From Notospermus geniculatus (lineage: Eukaryota > Nemertea > Pilidiophora > Heteronemertea > Lineidae): 64,000 nucleotides of DNA. Each line of letters begins with the position of its first letter. The stretch's first letter is position 1. Under the pieces are notes generated by a model. It had not been told where the DNA came from. It searched no databases and saw only the letters and a list, made by a program, of their open reading frames with translations. Below, in pieces: positions 51,336 to 62,106 of this stretch. Made by a program: the position numbers and the translations under genes. The DNA lies in contig NMRB01000297.1 in the NCBI GenBank assembly GCA_002633025.1, positions 220,433 to 284,432 on the forward strand, read 5' to 3'.

Positions 51336-52553
51336 CCTACAATGTAGGCCTAATCGTAATCCTGTAGGCCTAATCGTAATCCTCTAGGCCTAATGGAAAT
51401 CCTAACAACAAATGACCCTATCAATATCATTAACAAAATCCTGTGTGTGGTGGAGGATTGTGCAGTTGCATGTAAGCCGTAGGCCTACTGGTCATGCTGG
51501 TGCCATAGGGCCTAGGCCATGACATATCAATCAATCATGATCTGCTGCTGAGCCTGCCTGTCCTGTGCTGTGCTGTGCAGTGTGCTGTGTGTTGTTTGTG
51601 TGATGTGCATGATGATGTGTGCATGGTGTGCTGTGCTGCTGTGTGCAAGTTCTGAAAGTGCTCATTTAGCCTTGTCTACGTTTGTTTTTCATGCAATTAA
51701 AACATGTGTTTCACTTGAAATGAAAGGCACATAACTCTTAATGGTGTGTACTTCGATATCTGAAACTGAGAATGGTTATTTAATGGGTTTGAAGCTCAGA
51801 ATTTTGAGAGGCCTACCATTTTGTTTCGTCAAGATGGCGTCTCATGGACAGTTTCTACATACGACAACGTCGTAAAAATATATTTTTACAACTGTAAATA
51901 TGTATTAAAAGAAAGACTATTCAAGTAAATCAGACGTTAATTGAAATAAACATTGTGAGTAAATTTTATATTTCCTATTTCAAAAAATAATTTTACATTA
52001 ATCGCATTTACAGGCTCCATCCTAACCACAAGAATCATCTGCACATGTCCAATCGACAGTTTAGTGCCTGGAGAGTGCCACTATATGCATGGTGCATGTG
52101 GTGTACTGCATGTACTGCTGTGTACATGATACAGATGGGAGGTGAAATGTGAGCACCTAAATGAGCCCTAATTTCTGTGCCATTGTATTGTGTGTGGTTG
52201 ATGATGAACCTTGAACCTGTTGATGATATCCTGTTGTGTTTAATCAGAACTCATTGAAACATTCCTCCCAGGAGCAACAGAGATTTTAGGCCTAAAACAT
52301 AGGCCTAAATTAAAATTAAAAGAGAAATGAATGATACTTTCACTTTCACTCTCTCTCAGTCTCACAGCCCCCCCCCCCCCCCCCCCCCCNCATATCCCAT
52401 GAGGCCATAGCAGGCTTGTTGTAGGCCTACCCTAGGCCTAGTTGTTGCTACACGTGGTAGGCTACATAGTGTTATCATGACACGTAGGCCTAGCTGGCCA
52501 AGGTGTTTCGATTCGATTTCACTTTCCCACCTTTGATCAGTCAGGCACACTAA
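51336..52553. other. Intergenic stretch between LSM4 and OGFOD1
   Basis: Holds TAGGCCTAATCGTAATCCT repeated about three times (51348-51402), a TGCTGTG-rich run (51540-51650), poly-C 52369-52389 and an unknown base at 52390. No gene. Confidence 0.5.
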
Positions 52554-52656
52554 CCCGATCGGGAAGTGCCTGCCGAACAGGAAGCAATGGGAAGCGCCGC
52601 TACTTCGGGATGCGTCAGACGCATCCCGATCGGGAATTTACTTCCCGATCGGGCTG
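52554..52656. repeat. CCGATCGGG hairpin
   Basis: ACCCGATCGGGAAGT (52554) mirrors ACTTCCCGATCGGGCT (52640). Between them CGGGATGCGTC/GACGCATCCCG forms an inner palindrome (52607-52629). Confidence 0.65.
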
Positions 52657-52834
52657 TGGAATTTTTTTTTGGTTATTTTAATCTGAAGAAGTTAGGTAGG
52701 TCGGATATCGAAGTGACAGGACGAACCACGTGTGTGAGAAAACAGGGCAAATAATGGTAAGTTCTATCAAAATATCTACGAAATCGAAGGGCAATCGATG
52801 ATATATAAACAAATCTCCACTTTCGTACCCTTTT

Positions 52835-53300
52835 TAGCCCGCTTGGCCGCAAGGCCCAGCAGGGCTTATGCTGTGGTTGGGGTCATTGAGTGGTGGTCTG
52901 TCTTGCGTTAGTCCGTACGGCGGTACGTCCGTACGTCCGTAAACTTTGGTTTGTTAGCGCTCTAGCGCCTTTATTTTTCGAGGAATCTTTTTGGTCCTTG
53001 GTGGGTGTATATATGGGCCTAAGATCTAGGTCGAGTTTGATTTTGAGTGCGGTTGGATTCCTACTTTGGCCTCCAGGGGGCATTTTGTGAAAAATTTCAA
53101 AGGGCTATAATTTGATAATGGTTCAAGCTATCGTTTTGAAACTTTGTACACATTCACCTCTAGGTTATAGCAACATACAGACAGAATTTCGGTGAAATCT
53201 GATTCTCGACTTTGCCACTAGGGGGCCAAAACCAAAATCACTAAAAGTGCTATTTCTCCCTCACCAAGAGATGGATCTTTGTCAAATTTTTATCATGGGT
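52835..53300 (+). repeat. Interspersed repeat, 'CCGCAAGGCCCAG' type, copy 2
   Basis: TTTTAGCCCGCTTGGCCGCA, AGGCCCAGCAGGGCTTATGC, GTCCGTACGTCCGT, CTCCAGGGGGCATTTTGTGA and CCACTAGGGGGCC follow the same order as 25575-25960. It ends about 150 bp before the OGFOD1 start. An unknown base lies at 53376. Confidence 0.5.
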
Positions 53301-53449
53301 ATATCTAATGAGAATACATAAGATAATACTTGAGTTTTTTAATTTGACCTACTTTGGAAGGTCACAGGGGTCAAANATCATTGCAGATTACTGACAAGAG
53401 CCAATAAAGTGAAAGTTTTTAGCTAATCCTGGCTGGGCCTGATTGAAGC

Positions 53450-56400
53450 ATGGCAGAGATATCATCTGGGAGCTCTGTGAGGAGTGGTGGTGTTAGCAGA
53501 GGAAAAAAGAAAGGAAAACTGGCTCTTACTACAGGACTCAATCCACAATATGCCCAGCAAGATTTTGTCCACAAGCTGGGGGAATCTTTCCAAGCAAATG
53601 GTGCATACACTGATGGTAACTTTACTCTCTTACACTTGAGTTTCTCATGAAAATTATGGTTTGGAATAGATCCAAGCAAGTTTATCAGCTGGGAAATTTT
53701 CTGTTTATCAAGTTCACACAGTAACCAATAAAATGCTACCTGCTTATGAAACTGCTGAACTTCATTAAGACCCCAACTAATGAAGAAAAATGTCAACACC
53801 ACCAGGCTCTAATAATTTACTAATTGATGTTCTGCAATAATTTTTCATCCAGTCTGTCAGTAGTTCTGCCTTTTCATCAAGAAGTTAATCAGGATGACAG
53901 GAACATCAAGTCCTTATCCATGGTATGGCTTTCTTTCAGCGACCCAGACAGTCATTTACAATGACCCATTCAGATGTTGTGTTCTTCCAAATTTCATCAA
54001 AGACGAACGTTTCCTTGACGGACTCAAAGATGAACTCCTTGATCAGATATTTTATGAGAAAAATAATGACTTATACAAATTCCAGCAGGTGGGTGGAATT
54101 TTCATGTTGTATGGTATCAGGGGCCTGTTTCATAAACGCTAAAGGCACCTCATTAACTAATAATACTTGAATATGCTCGTTCTGGACTTGTGTCAATATC
54201 CAGTTTATTCCTTAGAGCATAAGCAAGTTTTATTAGTTAATAAGGTGCCTTTAGCTTTTATGAAACAGGCCCCTGGTCTTTTTTTGTTCTGGAACCCTGA
54301 TATTCGGAATGTCTTTTTAGAGATGGTGTAATTGGAACCATGACTATCATTTCAAAATTCTGCATATTCTGTCCCAGGTAATGTTTCCTGGTAGATTGTG
54401 ATACTGTAAAGCAGGAAAATTTCGCCTGCAGGAAATTTTCGCGAATTTCGCGAGAGTGTATGAGTCGCGAAAATTTCCTGTCGCGAATATAAATTCAGGC
54501 AAGTGATAAATATGATCCGTGAAAGAAAACTGAAAAAAAATGGCAGAGACTCGCGAAAATATCCTGCAGCGAATATGTCTAAAAATCTTGATTCGTGAAA
54601 ATTTCCAGCCGCGAAATTATGTTGCTTTACAGTAATCTGATTGGGATCTGATCATAAAACAGTAATTTTACCTAAGTACATGTATGCCTTCTTTTTCAGA
54701 CTGATGACCTGCGTAAGACTTCATCACCCCATGTTAGAGCACTCAGGAAATTTTTATATTCAGATTTCCTTGCTTGGCTGAGAGAAGTGACTGGCATTCA
54801 ACTTAGTGAAAAAGTGGATATGACATGCTCAAAGTATGATTATACTGGTAGGTTGGGCTGCACTGCTGTTAGGAGACGAGTAATTAATTTTGCACACAAG
54901 TAATTAATTTTGCACTAAAAAAATTATACCGGTTAATGACAATGAAAGGGTCCGTGGGTTCAAGTCCGGTAGGAAGCTATATCTTTCACCTTAGAAAAAC
55001 CCGTTATTATTTCATGTTCTTAAAAAATGATAAAAAATGTACCGGTACTGTAATATTGTTGCAAACCAATTATGTCCATTCCCAAAGTTAATCAGATACC
55101 AGAAGAAGTAAGTTAAAATCCGATGGAAAACGTTTCTTTCTGTCTTCAGACACCCTGCTTTGTCATGATGATGAACTGGAAGGCCGTCGGATAGCCTACA
55201 TTCTGTATCTTGTTCCTCCTTGGAAAGAGGAAGATGGTGGGGCACTGGACATTTTCAACACAGATGGCAAGTCAATCTTGATCAGTCGGTGAAAATGAGA
55301 CGTCCTGAAAATTTGATCTTGAAAGTCAGAAAGCAAAGGCATTTGAATGTCAGTGATTGGCAGGGATTATCCCAATGGGTGGCACAGGGCGGTACCATCA
55401 AGTACTTGGCAGTGCCACCCAGTAATGAACAAGCCAAATGCAGCTACATCAAAGAATTTAGGCCTTAAAATGAAATTATTAGGATATTTCCGGGCAGAAC
55501 TCGCGATTGGACTTCATCAGAAAAGAGTTGTGGTCAGGTTGCTGAATTTCTGTTAACCAAAAACAATGGAGTTCTCGATGTGTATTTACGCCATTTTTCT
55601 TCTCTTTCTTGTCTCTCTCCTGATAGTATGAAGGGATTGGACTACTTTCTTTGAAATGAACTCACCTGATTTCTTAAAGTGCTAATGAAATGAATTGAAT
55701 CTCCAGAAAATGGACAGCCGAAGGAAGTCATCAGATCAATCTTCCCAAAATGGAACAGTTTCGCCTTCTTCGAAGTGAATCCAGTCTCTTTCCATCAGGT
55801 GGCAGAGGTGTTAACGGAGGATAAAACAAGACTCTCTGTTAATGGATGGTTCCATGGTCCACCCATCCTACGTCCAGATCCTTATATAGAACTTACGAGG
55901 CCCCTAAAACCTTATATCCCAATAGACGTAAGTAGAGTATCCTTGAGGATATAATTTTTTTTTTTTGGAAAAGTCCATTATTCGTTCATCATTTGATTTT
56001 GAAATTGGGAAGAAACTAACCTGGCAAAATAGCCTGTGGAATGAGAGAGTCATACTTCCAGGAAACNNNNNNNNNNNNNNNNNNNNNNNNNNNNNNNNNN
56101 NNNNNNNNNNNNNNNNNNNNNNNNNNNNNNNNNNNNNNNNNNNNNNNNNNNNNNNCCAAAGTACCTGCCTTCTTGACCATGTTGATCCCTGTCATTTTTC
56201 CCTCATGGAAAGTGGTCAGTGATCTGTCCAGGTGCTTCATTTAGAAGAAAATAGGTCTTAAATTTTGCCGATACTCGGTCTTAAAAAGTCTTAAAAAGGT
56301 CTTAAATTTGGTGCTCCATAAGCTGCACGCACCCTGCCCCCCTTTCGGCGAACACTCATTACAGATCTGTAATAACCAACCGTGAAATTCTTAAATTTGG

Positions 56401-59223
56401 AGCAAATAATTGAAATTCACTGCAGATTTCACTGTTTCTAGCACAGTGCACCCCCTCTTCCCTGAAATCGTGGATCCGCCCCTTGCAAGGTACACCTGGT
56501 TTCAGACACATTGCTAGCTCAGACCCACAAACTAGTGGGAAGATAGCTGTGCACCTGACAGAGCTTGGGATTGGCAGAACACAGCGGTATATTGAATATC
56601 AACCTTCCAATTTTTTTTCAGGAGGAGCTTTTATATGAATGGATCAACCCTGTGTATTTAGAATTAGAAGTCCAGTCAGAAATTCAAGAAAAGTTCGAGC
56701 AAGATTCAGAAATAGAACTCCAAGGTTTCCTGCGTGAGGAGAAATACTTAGAAATCGCTCGTGCTTTATCTGGGGACTGTATGATGTGGCAGCAACGTGG
56801 GCCCGCCAACAAAAGGTAAGCTGCTTAATGTCTGCTTTGTCCACTAGGACTACCGGTAGGGGTTGTGATCTGCCATAGGGAAGGCTGGGGGATTCAAATT
56901 GTCCTCAAATACAGTGATAGAAATTTGTGCCCAAGACATCACACATAGAGTTTGCAGTAGGGCTATAGTGTTTTTCATATTGTTCTGGCCAAAGGTACTT
57001 AGTTGAACTCAGCAATGTGACCAGATCACATTTACCAAAAGATAGTGGTGTTGCACAACACTAGATTATCTGAAGGGTTGGCATAATCAATAGCTCTTTC
57101 ACGGTGTCAGGTAAAGCCAGTCAGCTATGACACTGGCTGCCGAGGGTTGTGCAACATTCTTATTTGTGATCACACCATTAGTTTAATGACAAGAGGTCAG
57201 CCAAGTACCTTTGGCCAGATCTATCTGAAAAACACTACACAGTATCAATTCTTGAGTTTGTTCGGATAAAATTGCATGTATGTGACCCTCAATCACAAAA
57301 CCAGTCGGAAGTGGCTCTGAGGTTGGGACCGAATTATCTGTTAATTTCAGTATTCATGGTATTGTCTCTCTATTGTGAAGTCTGAGTGATTCTATTTCTT
57401 TATCTCCTGGTGTCATCTCAGTACGTTTAGGCTCATTTTTTGTGGGACTCCTGACTGGTTTTGTGGCGGAGGGTCACATATTATTACAGTATGAAAGTTA
57501 GCTTCTTGGATGACAAGCAAATGTGAGGATATATTGAAGGCTATGCAAACCTCATGAATGAAGGCATTTTTTCTTATTCAGAAACTATGCCTCAGCTGAC
57601 GAAACTAATCTTCCTAGCATACTCGCACAATGTTTAGAGTTCTTCCAATCAGATGCCATGTTTCTGATACTTTCCAACTTAACGGGTTTATCGCTACACG
57701 AGCTGGCCATCAATAGTGATAGTAGTAACAGCGAGAGTGAGGGTTCTAATGGGGAGGACAGCGACCATGAGACTAAGGGAATGAAACGGCGGGTTAAGCG
57801 GAGGAAGCTGGATAAGGGAAGTGGTGATGAAGAGGAGGAAGCTACGTGTAGACAGATGAAAAGTAAGTCAGGGTTACAAGTCATGGAAGACATGCTATCT
57901 ACCGGTATTCGTGATGTTAGCAGCTTGTGAACCATGGGTGTAGTTATTTGCATATTTTCCTATACTAGGCAATACTCGTTCAGTGGGGGTCGTGGGGGAA
58001 CTGCTAAATTCATGCGAGACACGGCGCGTCATTAGGAGCACTAGGAGGCCGTAATGACGCCATTTCGTCACGACGTTGCCGACGTCAAGGATGACTTCAT
58101 GATGTCAAAAGGCCTAAACAGCATTGTTATTTTCGTTAATATCTTCATATTTCGAAAACTAGGCTATAAGTCGTTTCAAAATTCGGGCTTCATAAGGACA
58201 CTTCCGAGGTCTGTCTGCATGTGCATACCAAGTTTGGGGGTGATTCGTTCGTCAGTCTTGGAGAAAATCCCAAACAGACAAACAAACTCTTCTCAAATTT
58301 TAGTATGATATTTCAGGTAAACGTGAGAGAAATCCACGGTGTCGCGGTGAAGTGAGACGGTGGCGCCAAGGTTGCTACACACTAATGCACGACACGGACA
58401 GTGAGGGGGCCGAATTTGCGCTGGATGTGACACTGTTTTGCAATTGTCGAGGTTGGCAGCAGGATTACGGCGGATTTTCTTCCTACATAGCACGAGGGGA
58501 AGATGAAGAGGTTGGTAGAGTGTCTGGTTGATCCCTCTTTTATCAGAACATCAAACTTAACTTGCTAACAAATGCTCTGCTGAAGGTCAAAACTTCTGTA
58601 GTTAAGACACATCATTGTTGAGGAAAATATCAATTTCAACCATTTTCGAATTTTGGGATATAAATATACATGTAATTTTATTGTCCAGGGCCCATATTCA
58701 TATAAGAACTTAAGTGTAACAAGTGTGACACTTATTCTTTGTTCAACACAAAAGATAAGTATCACACTTTGGCTTAAGTATATTTATGAATATGGACCCA
58801 GGGGTCTCTAAAGCTTCCGGATTAAGGGATGATTCATGTGAAAGTTGCAGCGTACATGTACACATGTCCTTTCATGTAGATTTCCAATGGGGAATCAGTA
58901 GGTCAAGGTCAAAGTAGACGAGTAATGGGCTATTTGCTGCCTGTAACTTGCGACTGTTGTGAGCCTTGGTTGTTTATGGAAAGAAATGTTGGAACGGTTC
59001 TCATCACTGACAGGTTTTTCCCTAGAAGCACAACTTCATTCTTCATAGATTTATTTCTTTTTTTCCTTTTTAGCTCCTAACAGTAAATCCATCGGAGAAT
59101 GCATTAGCGCTGGTCTACCGAGATAAGGACACCATGAAGTTCGTGAAATACGTCAACAACAGAATCAGAGAAATGAACTCGGGGCCTGAATTCTATGACG
59201 TTTCATTGGTCTATTTTGAATAG
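53450..59223 (+). CDS. OGFOD1: OGFOD1, ribosomal prolyl 3-hydroxylase (nine exons, 539 aa)
   Basis: A 2-oxoglutarate/Fe(II) oxygenase that 3-hydroxylates one proline of ribosomal protein uS12/RPS23 and so affects translation accuracy. Coding exons: 53450-53615, 53940-54088, 54700-54847, 55150-55266, 55707-55927, 56622-56815, 57582-57862, 58317-58510 and 59074-59223. They join in frame to 539 codons, close to the human length of about 542. An in-frame TGA two codons upstream fixes the ATG. Residues: basic KKKGK near 19; NDLYKFQQ around 98-105; iron ligands His160 and Asp162 ([10 protein letters not shown]) and His223 (VSFHQV); 2OG-binding Arg235 ([10 protein letters not shown]). From about 268 ([10 protein letters not shown]) comes the C-terminal oxygenase-like domain, split by an acidic/basic linker (about 375-425). 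It ends [16 protein letters not shown] and [12 protein letters not shown]. All donors are GT except intron 4 (GCAAGT). A possible polyadenylation signal AATAAA lies at 59722. All key residues are present, so the enzyme should be active. Confidence 0.97.
54120..54273. mobile_element. Hairpin MITE 'GGGGCCTGTTTCATAAA', copy 2 (OGFOD1 intron 2)
   Basis: GGGGCCTGTTTCATAAACGC and TAAAGGCACCTCATTAACTA mirror TAGTTAATAAGGTGCCTTTA and TTATGAAACAGGCCCC. Only the terminal 17 bp are shared with 49456-49564. The inner arms differ, so this is the same family of ends on a different core. Confidence 0.8.
54408..54634. mobile_element. MITE with TACTGTAAAGCA ends (OGFOD1 intron 2)
   Basis: TACTGTAAAGCAGGAAAATT (54408 on) mirrors TTGCTTTACAGTA (to 54634). 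The inside is full of GCGAAAATTTCCTG/CGCGAAT words in both orientations. TA at both ends suits a Tc1/mariner-type target. Confidence 0.65.
54935..55015 (+). mobile_element. SINE fragment, CTTTCACCTTAG type (OGFOD1 intron 3)
   Basis: The B-box GTGGGTTCAAGTCCGG (54955) is followed by TATCTTTCACCTTAGAAAAA, the same tail as the SINE at 35100-35240. The A-box half is missing. Confidence 0.55.
56067..56155. other. Assembly gap (89 N)
   Basis: A run of N in OGFOD1 intron 5. It does not touch an exon. Single unknown bases also occur at 52390 and 53376. Confidence 0.99.
56330..56485. mobile_element. GGATCC-bounded MITE family, copy 2 (OGFOD1 intron 5)
   Basis: AACCGTGAAATTCTTAAATT, TGGAGCAAATAATTGAAATT and GTTTCTAGCACAGTGCACCC match 39985-40155. 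Ends GCACCCTGCCCCCCTTT and GTGGATCCGCCCC. Confidence 0.5.
57281..57479. mobile_element. MITE 'TGTGACCCTC', copy 2 (OGFOD1 intron 6)
   Basis: TGTGACCCTCAATCACAAAA/CCAGTCGG and the mirrored TGACTGGTTTTGTGGCGGAG/GGTCACA. The body TATTGTGAAGTCTGAGTGAT, TATCTCCTGGTGTCAT and AGTACGTTTAGGCTCAT is shared with 17532-17880. The left arm is much shorter than in copy 1. Confidence 0.75.
58684..58801. mobile_element. Hairpin MITE 'CCATATTCAT', copy 3 (OGFOD1 intron 8)
   Basis: GGGCCCATATTCATATAAGA and ACTTAAGTGTAACAAGTGTG mirror CACACTTTGGCTTAAGTATA and TTTATGAATATGGACCC. The centre TTTGTTCAACACAAAAGATA is in reverse orientation relative to 13922-14028. Confidence 0.75.
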
Positions 59224-59614
59224 TTCATGAACTTACCATCTTCTGTAACATTTTCAACTTTAACTTTCATACGAAGGGAGCTTTGCGCATATTTGGACTT
59301 CATTGTTAGAGCCTATAGAGGTAGAGGAAGCCTTTTGCGAATATCTTCCCCCCTTTGTTTGGATTCAGATTTACAGTAAATGATGTTAATGGTATTAGCT
59401 GTTGCTCTATGTCATGATACATAGGTGACATTGTAAGGGTGCTTACACTGATCTACGAGATGAGACATTGTGATTTAAGAATGAGATACCTTGCTGCCAC
59501 TTTGAAAAACAGCCTCATGGTGCAAGTGATAAAACACATCCTGTAGTAATAATCATTTACACATATGTGACCATTTCTGAGAAAACCTGTTCAAAGTCGC
59601 TGAACACCACAAGG

Positions 59615-60471
59615 TTAAAGTCCCAGCTTCATCCCCCGTCCAGGCACTCTTCATTTAGTTCATAATGATCATATACTTTGGATAAAATGTGCATTTTCGA
59701 CCAAAATGACTTCGTTGATTAAATAAAGTGCAATGAAGTTTTGTGTCCCTAAAACACAAAAGGCACAGAATGAGATCGGAAACGTCCGGTAATCTTCGGA
59801 ATGATGACGTCAACTCAGGAATTCGGAACCAATCGGCCAACATCGGGCTAAGGTCTCATCGTCGCCATTTCGTGCTCGATTCAAAGTTTCAGTGGGGCGT
59901 ACTAACCACTGAGCGCATGAAAATTCAAAAAGTCACCTACGTCTGTAAGTTATTGAATGATAGCAGCTGGATTGAATTGAAAACCCGGGTGAAAACAAAG
60001 CGAATCGTCCAAAAGGCCTGCTGTAGAAGGAAGCAGCCCAGCTGCAACACTGCCATGACCGCCCTGACGACGACGTCGTCACAAGTAGTGCTGGAGTACA
60101 CAGGACGCAGAGGTGTGAGCCGACCGTGACGTGACTCGCGTGAAGTGCGCCACGCCATTGTTTGACGTAACGTCATTGGAGCATGCACGGCTCATTTCGC
60201 TGCACCTCTGCAGCAGGTGTATTACCCGAAATACCCTGCGAGTCGGCCATTTTTCCTGAGTTTACGTCACTTCCTGTTTGGGATCCACTTCACTCTCAGT
60301 CATTTTTTTGTTCGGGCGGGCACTCCTGGGGCCCTCAAAAAGTCTGCTTTTTTTATGAAGTCGGTAGGAATTTCAAACAAACCATCAGCCGGTTGACATT
60401 TTTGTTCATTGTTGAACCAGTTGCATCAAGTAATTGATGCTGCTGGATGGGGGATGAAGCTGGGACTTTAA
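59615..60471. mobile_element. 857-bp TIR element with TTAA at both ends
   Basis: TTAAAGTCCCAGCTTCATCC/CCC (59615 on) mirrors GGGGGATGAAGCTGGGACTTTAA (two pieces, to 60471). TTAA at each end suggests TTAA target duplication as in piggyBac-like elements. It contains a 128-codon ORF (59743-60129, +) of no recognisable type and no DDE motif, so it is probably non-autonomous. It lies about 390 bp past the OGFOD1 stop. The AATAAA at 59722 lies inside it. Confidence 0.7.
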
Positions 60472-60827
60472 TAGATTACGTTGAGAGTGTCATCACAATG
60501 AAAAAACACCGGTCTGTTTGTTGGTGGCAAATAAAGCCTCATCGGTTGTGCAACAAAGATAAGGCATGATGAAGGCCTATGTCACTCCCCGGCGACTTTG
60601 ACCAGGTTTTCTTAGATGTGGTCATATATTTCAAAGCCTGTTACATTAATTACTGACATTGCATAACGTTTTTTACAACCAGCTTTAGCAAAATCATGAG
60701 TGGAATGTACATTTTGAGATATAAAATTGGATCATGAACAATTCAAGTCTTACTTCTAGAATTTGAAAATGGGTAGATGGACTTCCGATTTATTTTTCAA
60801 AAACATGGATGTTGTACACTGCCATAA

Positions 60828-61066
60828 ATACGGGAGAATCCAACTTACCTCGACGTGAGTCCATGTCATAAAAATTTTCTAACTTCTAATAATAATAATA
60901 ATACTGTAATATACAGGGGTAGCATAATGGTAAATGGAACAGCTTGTATTATACCTAAGCTGTTCCATCTACCATTATGGTACTCGTACTATTTTACGAT
61001 ATTTTTAGAACTTACAAACTTTTTATGACCTGGACTTGTGCCGAGGTAAGTTGGATTCTCCCGTAT
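60828..61066. mobile_element. Hairpin element with ATACGGGAGAATCC ends
   Basis: ATACGGGAGAATCCAACTTA/CCTCG mirrors CGAGGTAAGTTGGATTCTCCCGTAT (61042-61066, two pieces). An inner hairpin TAATGGTAAATGGAACAGCT/AGCTGTTCCATCTACCATTA (60926-60978) occupies the centre, a hairpin in a hairpin. An (AAT) run lies at 60888-60903. Confidence 0.75.
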
Positions 61067-61431
61067 GTATACTGGTATTCCATTCTAGTCTTCATGCTAC
61101 ATTGTATGTGTATCAGCTTTTTGCACTGTTGATGAAGGAATAAAAGTTGTCAAATTTGTTAGATGGTGTCATGTTAATTTTCCTGTCCTTGGCCAAAAAC
61201 GACATTTGAAGCAGTTGAGGGGTTATACAGTGTACGGTATCTACATTTTTGGGCTATAATCAGTTGCCAACAGGTTGCCTGTCAGTTGCAAACCCTCGTG
61301 AATTATTTTTTTGCGAGTTGGTTATCAATGGACAATACATCGTTGCTTTTGTTTCGACTTGCACTAAGACCAGTGACACAAACGATTGTCCAAAGATTTC
61401 TGTGGTTGAGTTGTTCATAGACAGCCAACTT

Positions 61432-62014
61432 TAAAGCATGGCACACACCTGCGATTTTTCGTATGATTTTTTAGGAGACTGCCCTTCTGACTGCTAGAGT
61501 GACTGGAGATTTGCAGGATTTGTCGCGTAGTCTGCGGCAGATCGTTGCACTAACTGACCAGTCACTGTGGTCGCCCGATTAATCGAATCTCGTCTCATAT
61601 ATGATCACTTGAGTGGTCGTTACATTGTCTGTTGGAGATTGTTGCACTGGGCGATCTGAATGACCGGTTTCAATGGACAACAGAGACCAAAGAATTTCGA
61701 TCGCATCAAGAGATCAAAAATTCAACATGTTTAATTTTCAGTCGCAAAGGCCGACTTACTTTACCATGTTTATGACTAGCCGACCGATAAAAAAACGAAG
61801 AAACTTCCGTCCGCAAACGATTCCGATGCGTCGCCACAATAGTCGACGACTTCGGTCGCTTCCGGAGATCGCCAGTCGTTTGCGGATGGTTCACTGAAAT
61901 GGTTGGAAGTGTGGTCGGCGAGCGACCTCGCACGCGATGGTTGCCTGTGATGTCGTGGTCGCCAGTCTCATCGGTGGTTGCATGATTTTGGTCCAAGGTG
62001 TGCGCCATGCTTTA
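61432..62014. mobile_element. MITE with TAAAGCATGGCACACACC ends
   Basis: TAAAGCATGGCACACACCTG (61432 on) mirrors CAAGGTGTGCGCCATGCTTTA (to 62014, 21 positions read in two pieces). The interior has repeated CGACCACTC/GTGGTCGC words. No coding frame worth calling. Confidence 0.65.
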
Positions 62015-62106
62015 GCATGTAAAAACATCGAGGCATTTTCAGTCCCCTCCTACCTAAGTCCAAAGAAGAAAGCACAAAAATTGACACACAAGGTGATAAA
62101 TTTCAA

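Noticed and set aside
57585-57953. 122-codon minus-strand ORF
   Set aside because: Antisense shadow of OGFOD1 exon 7. Its serine/leucine-rich composition is the complement of the acidic linker.
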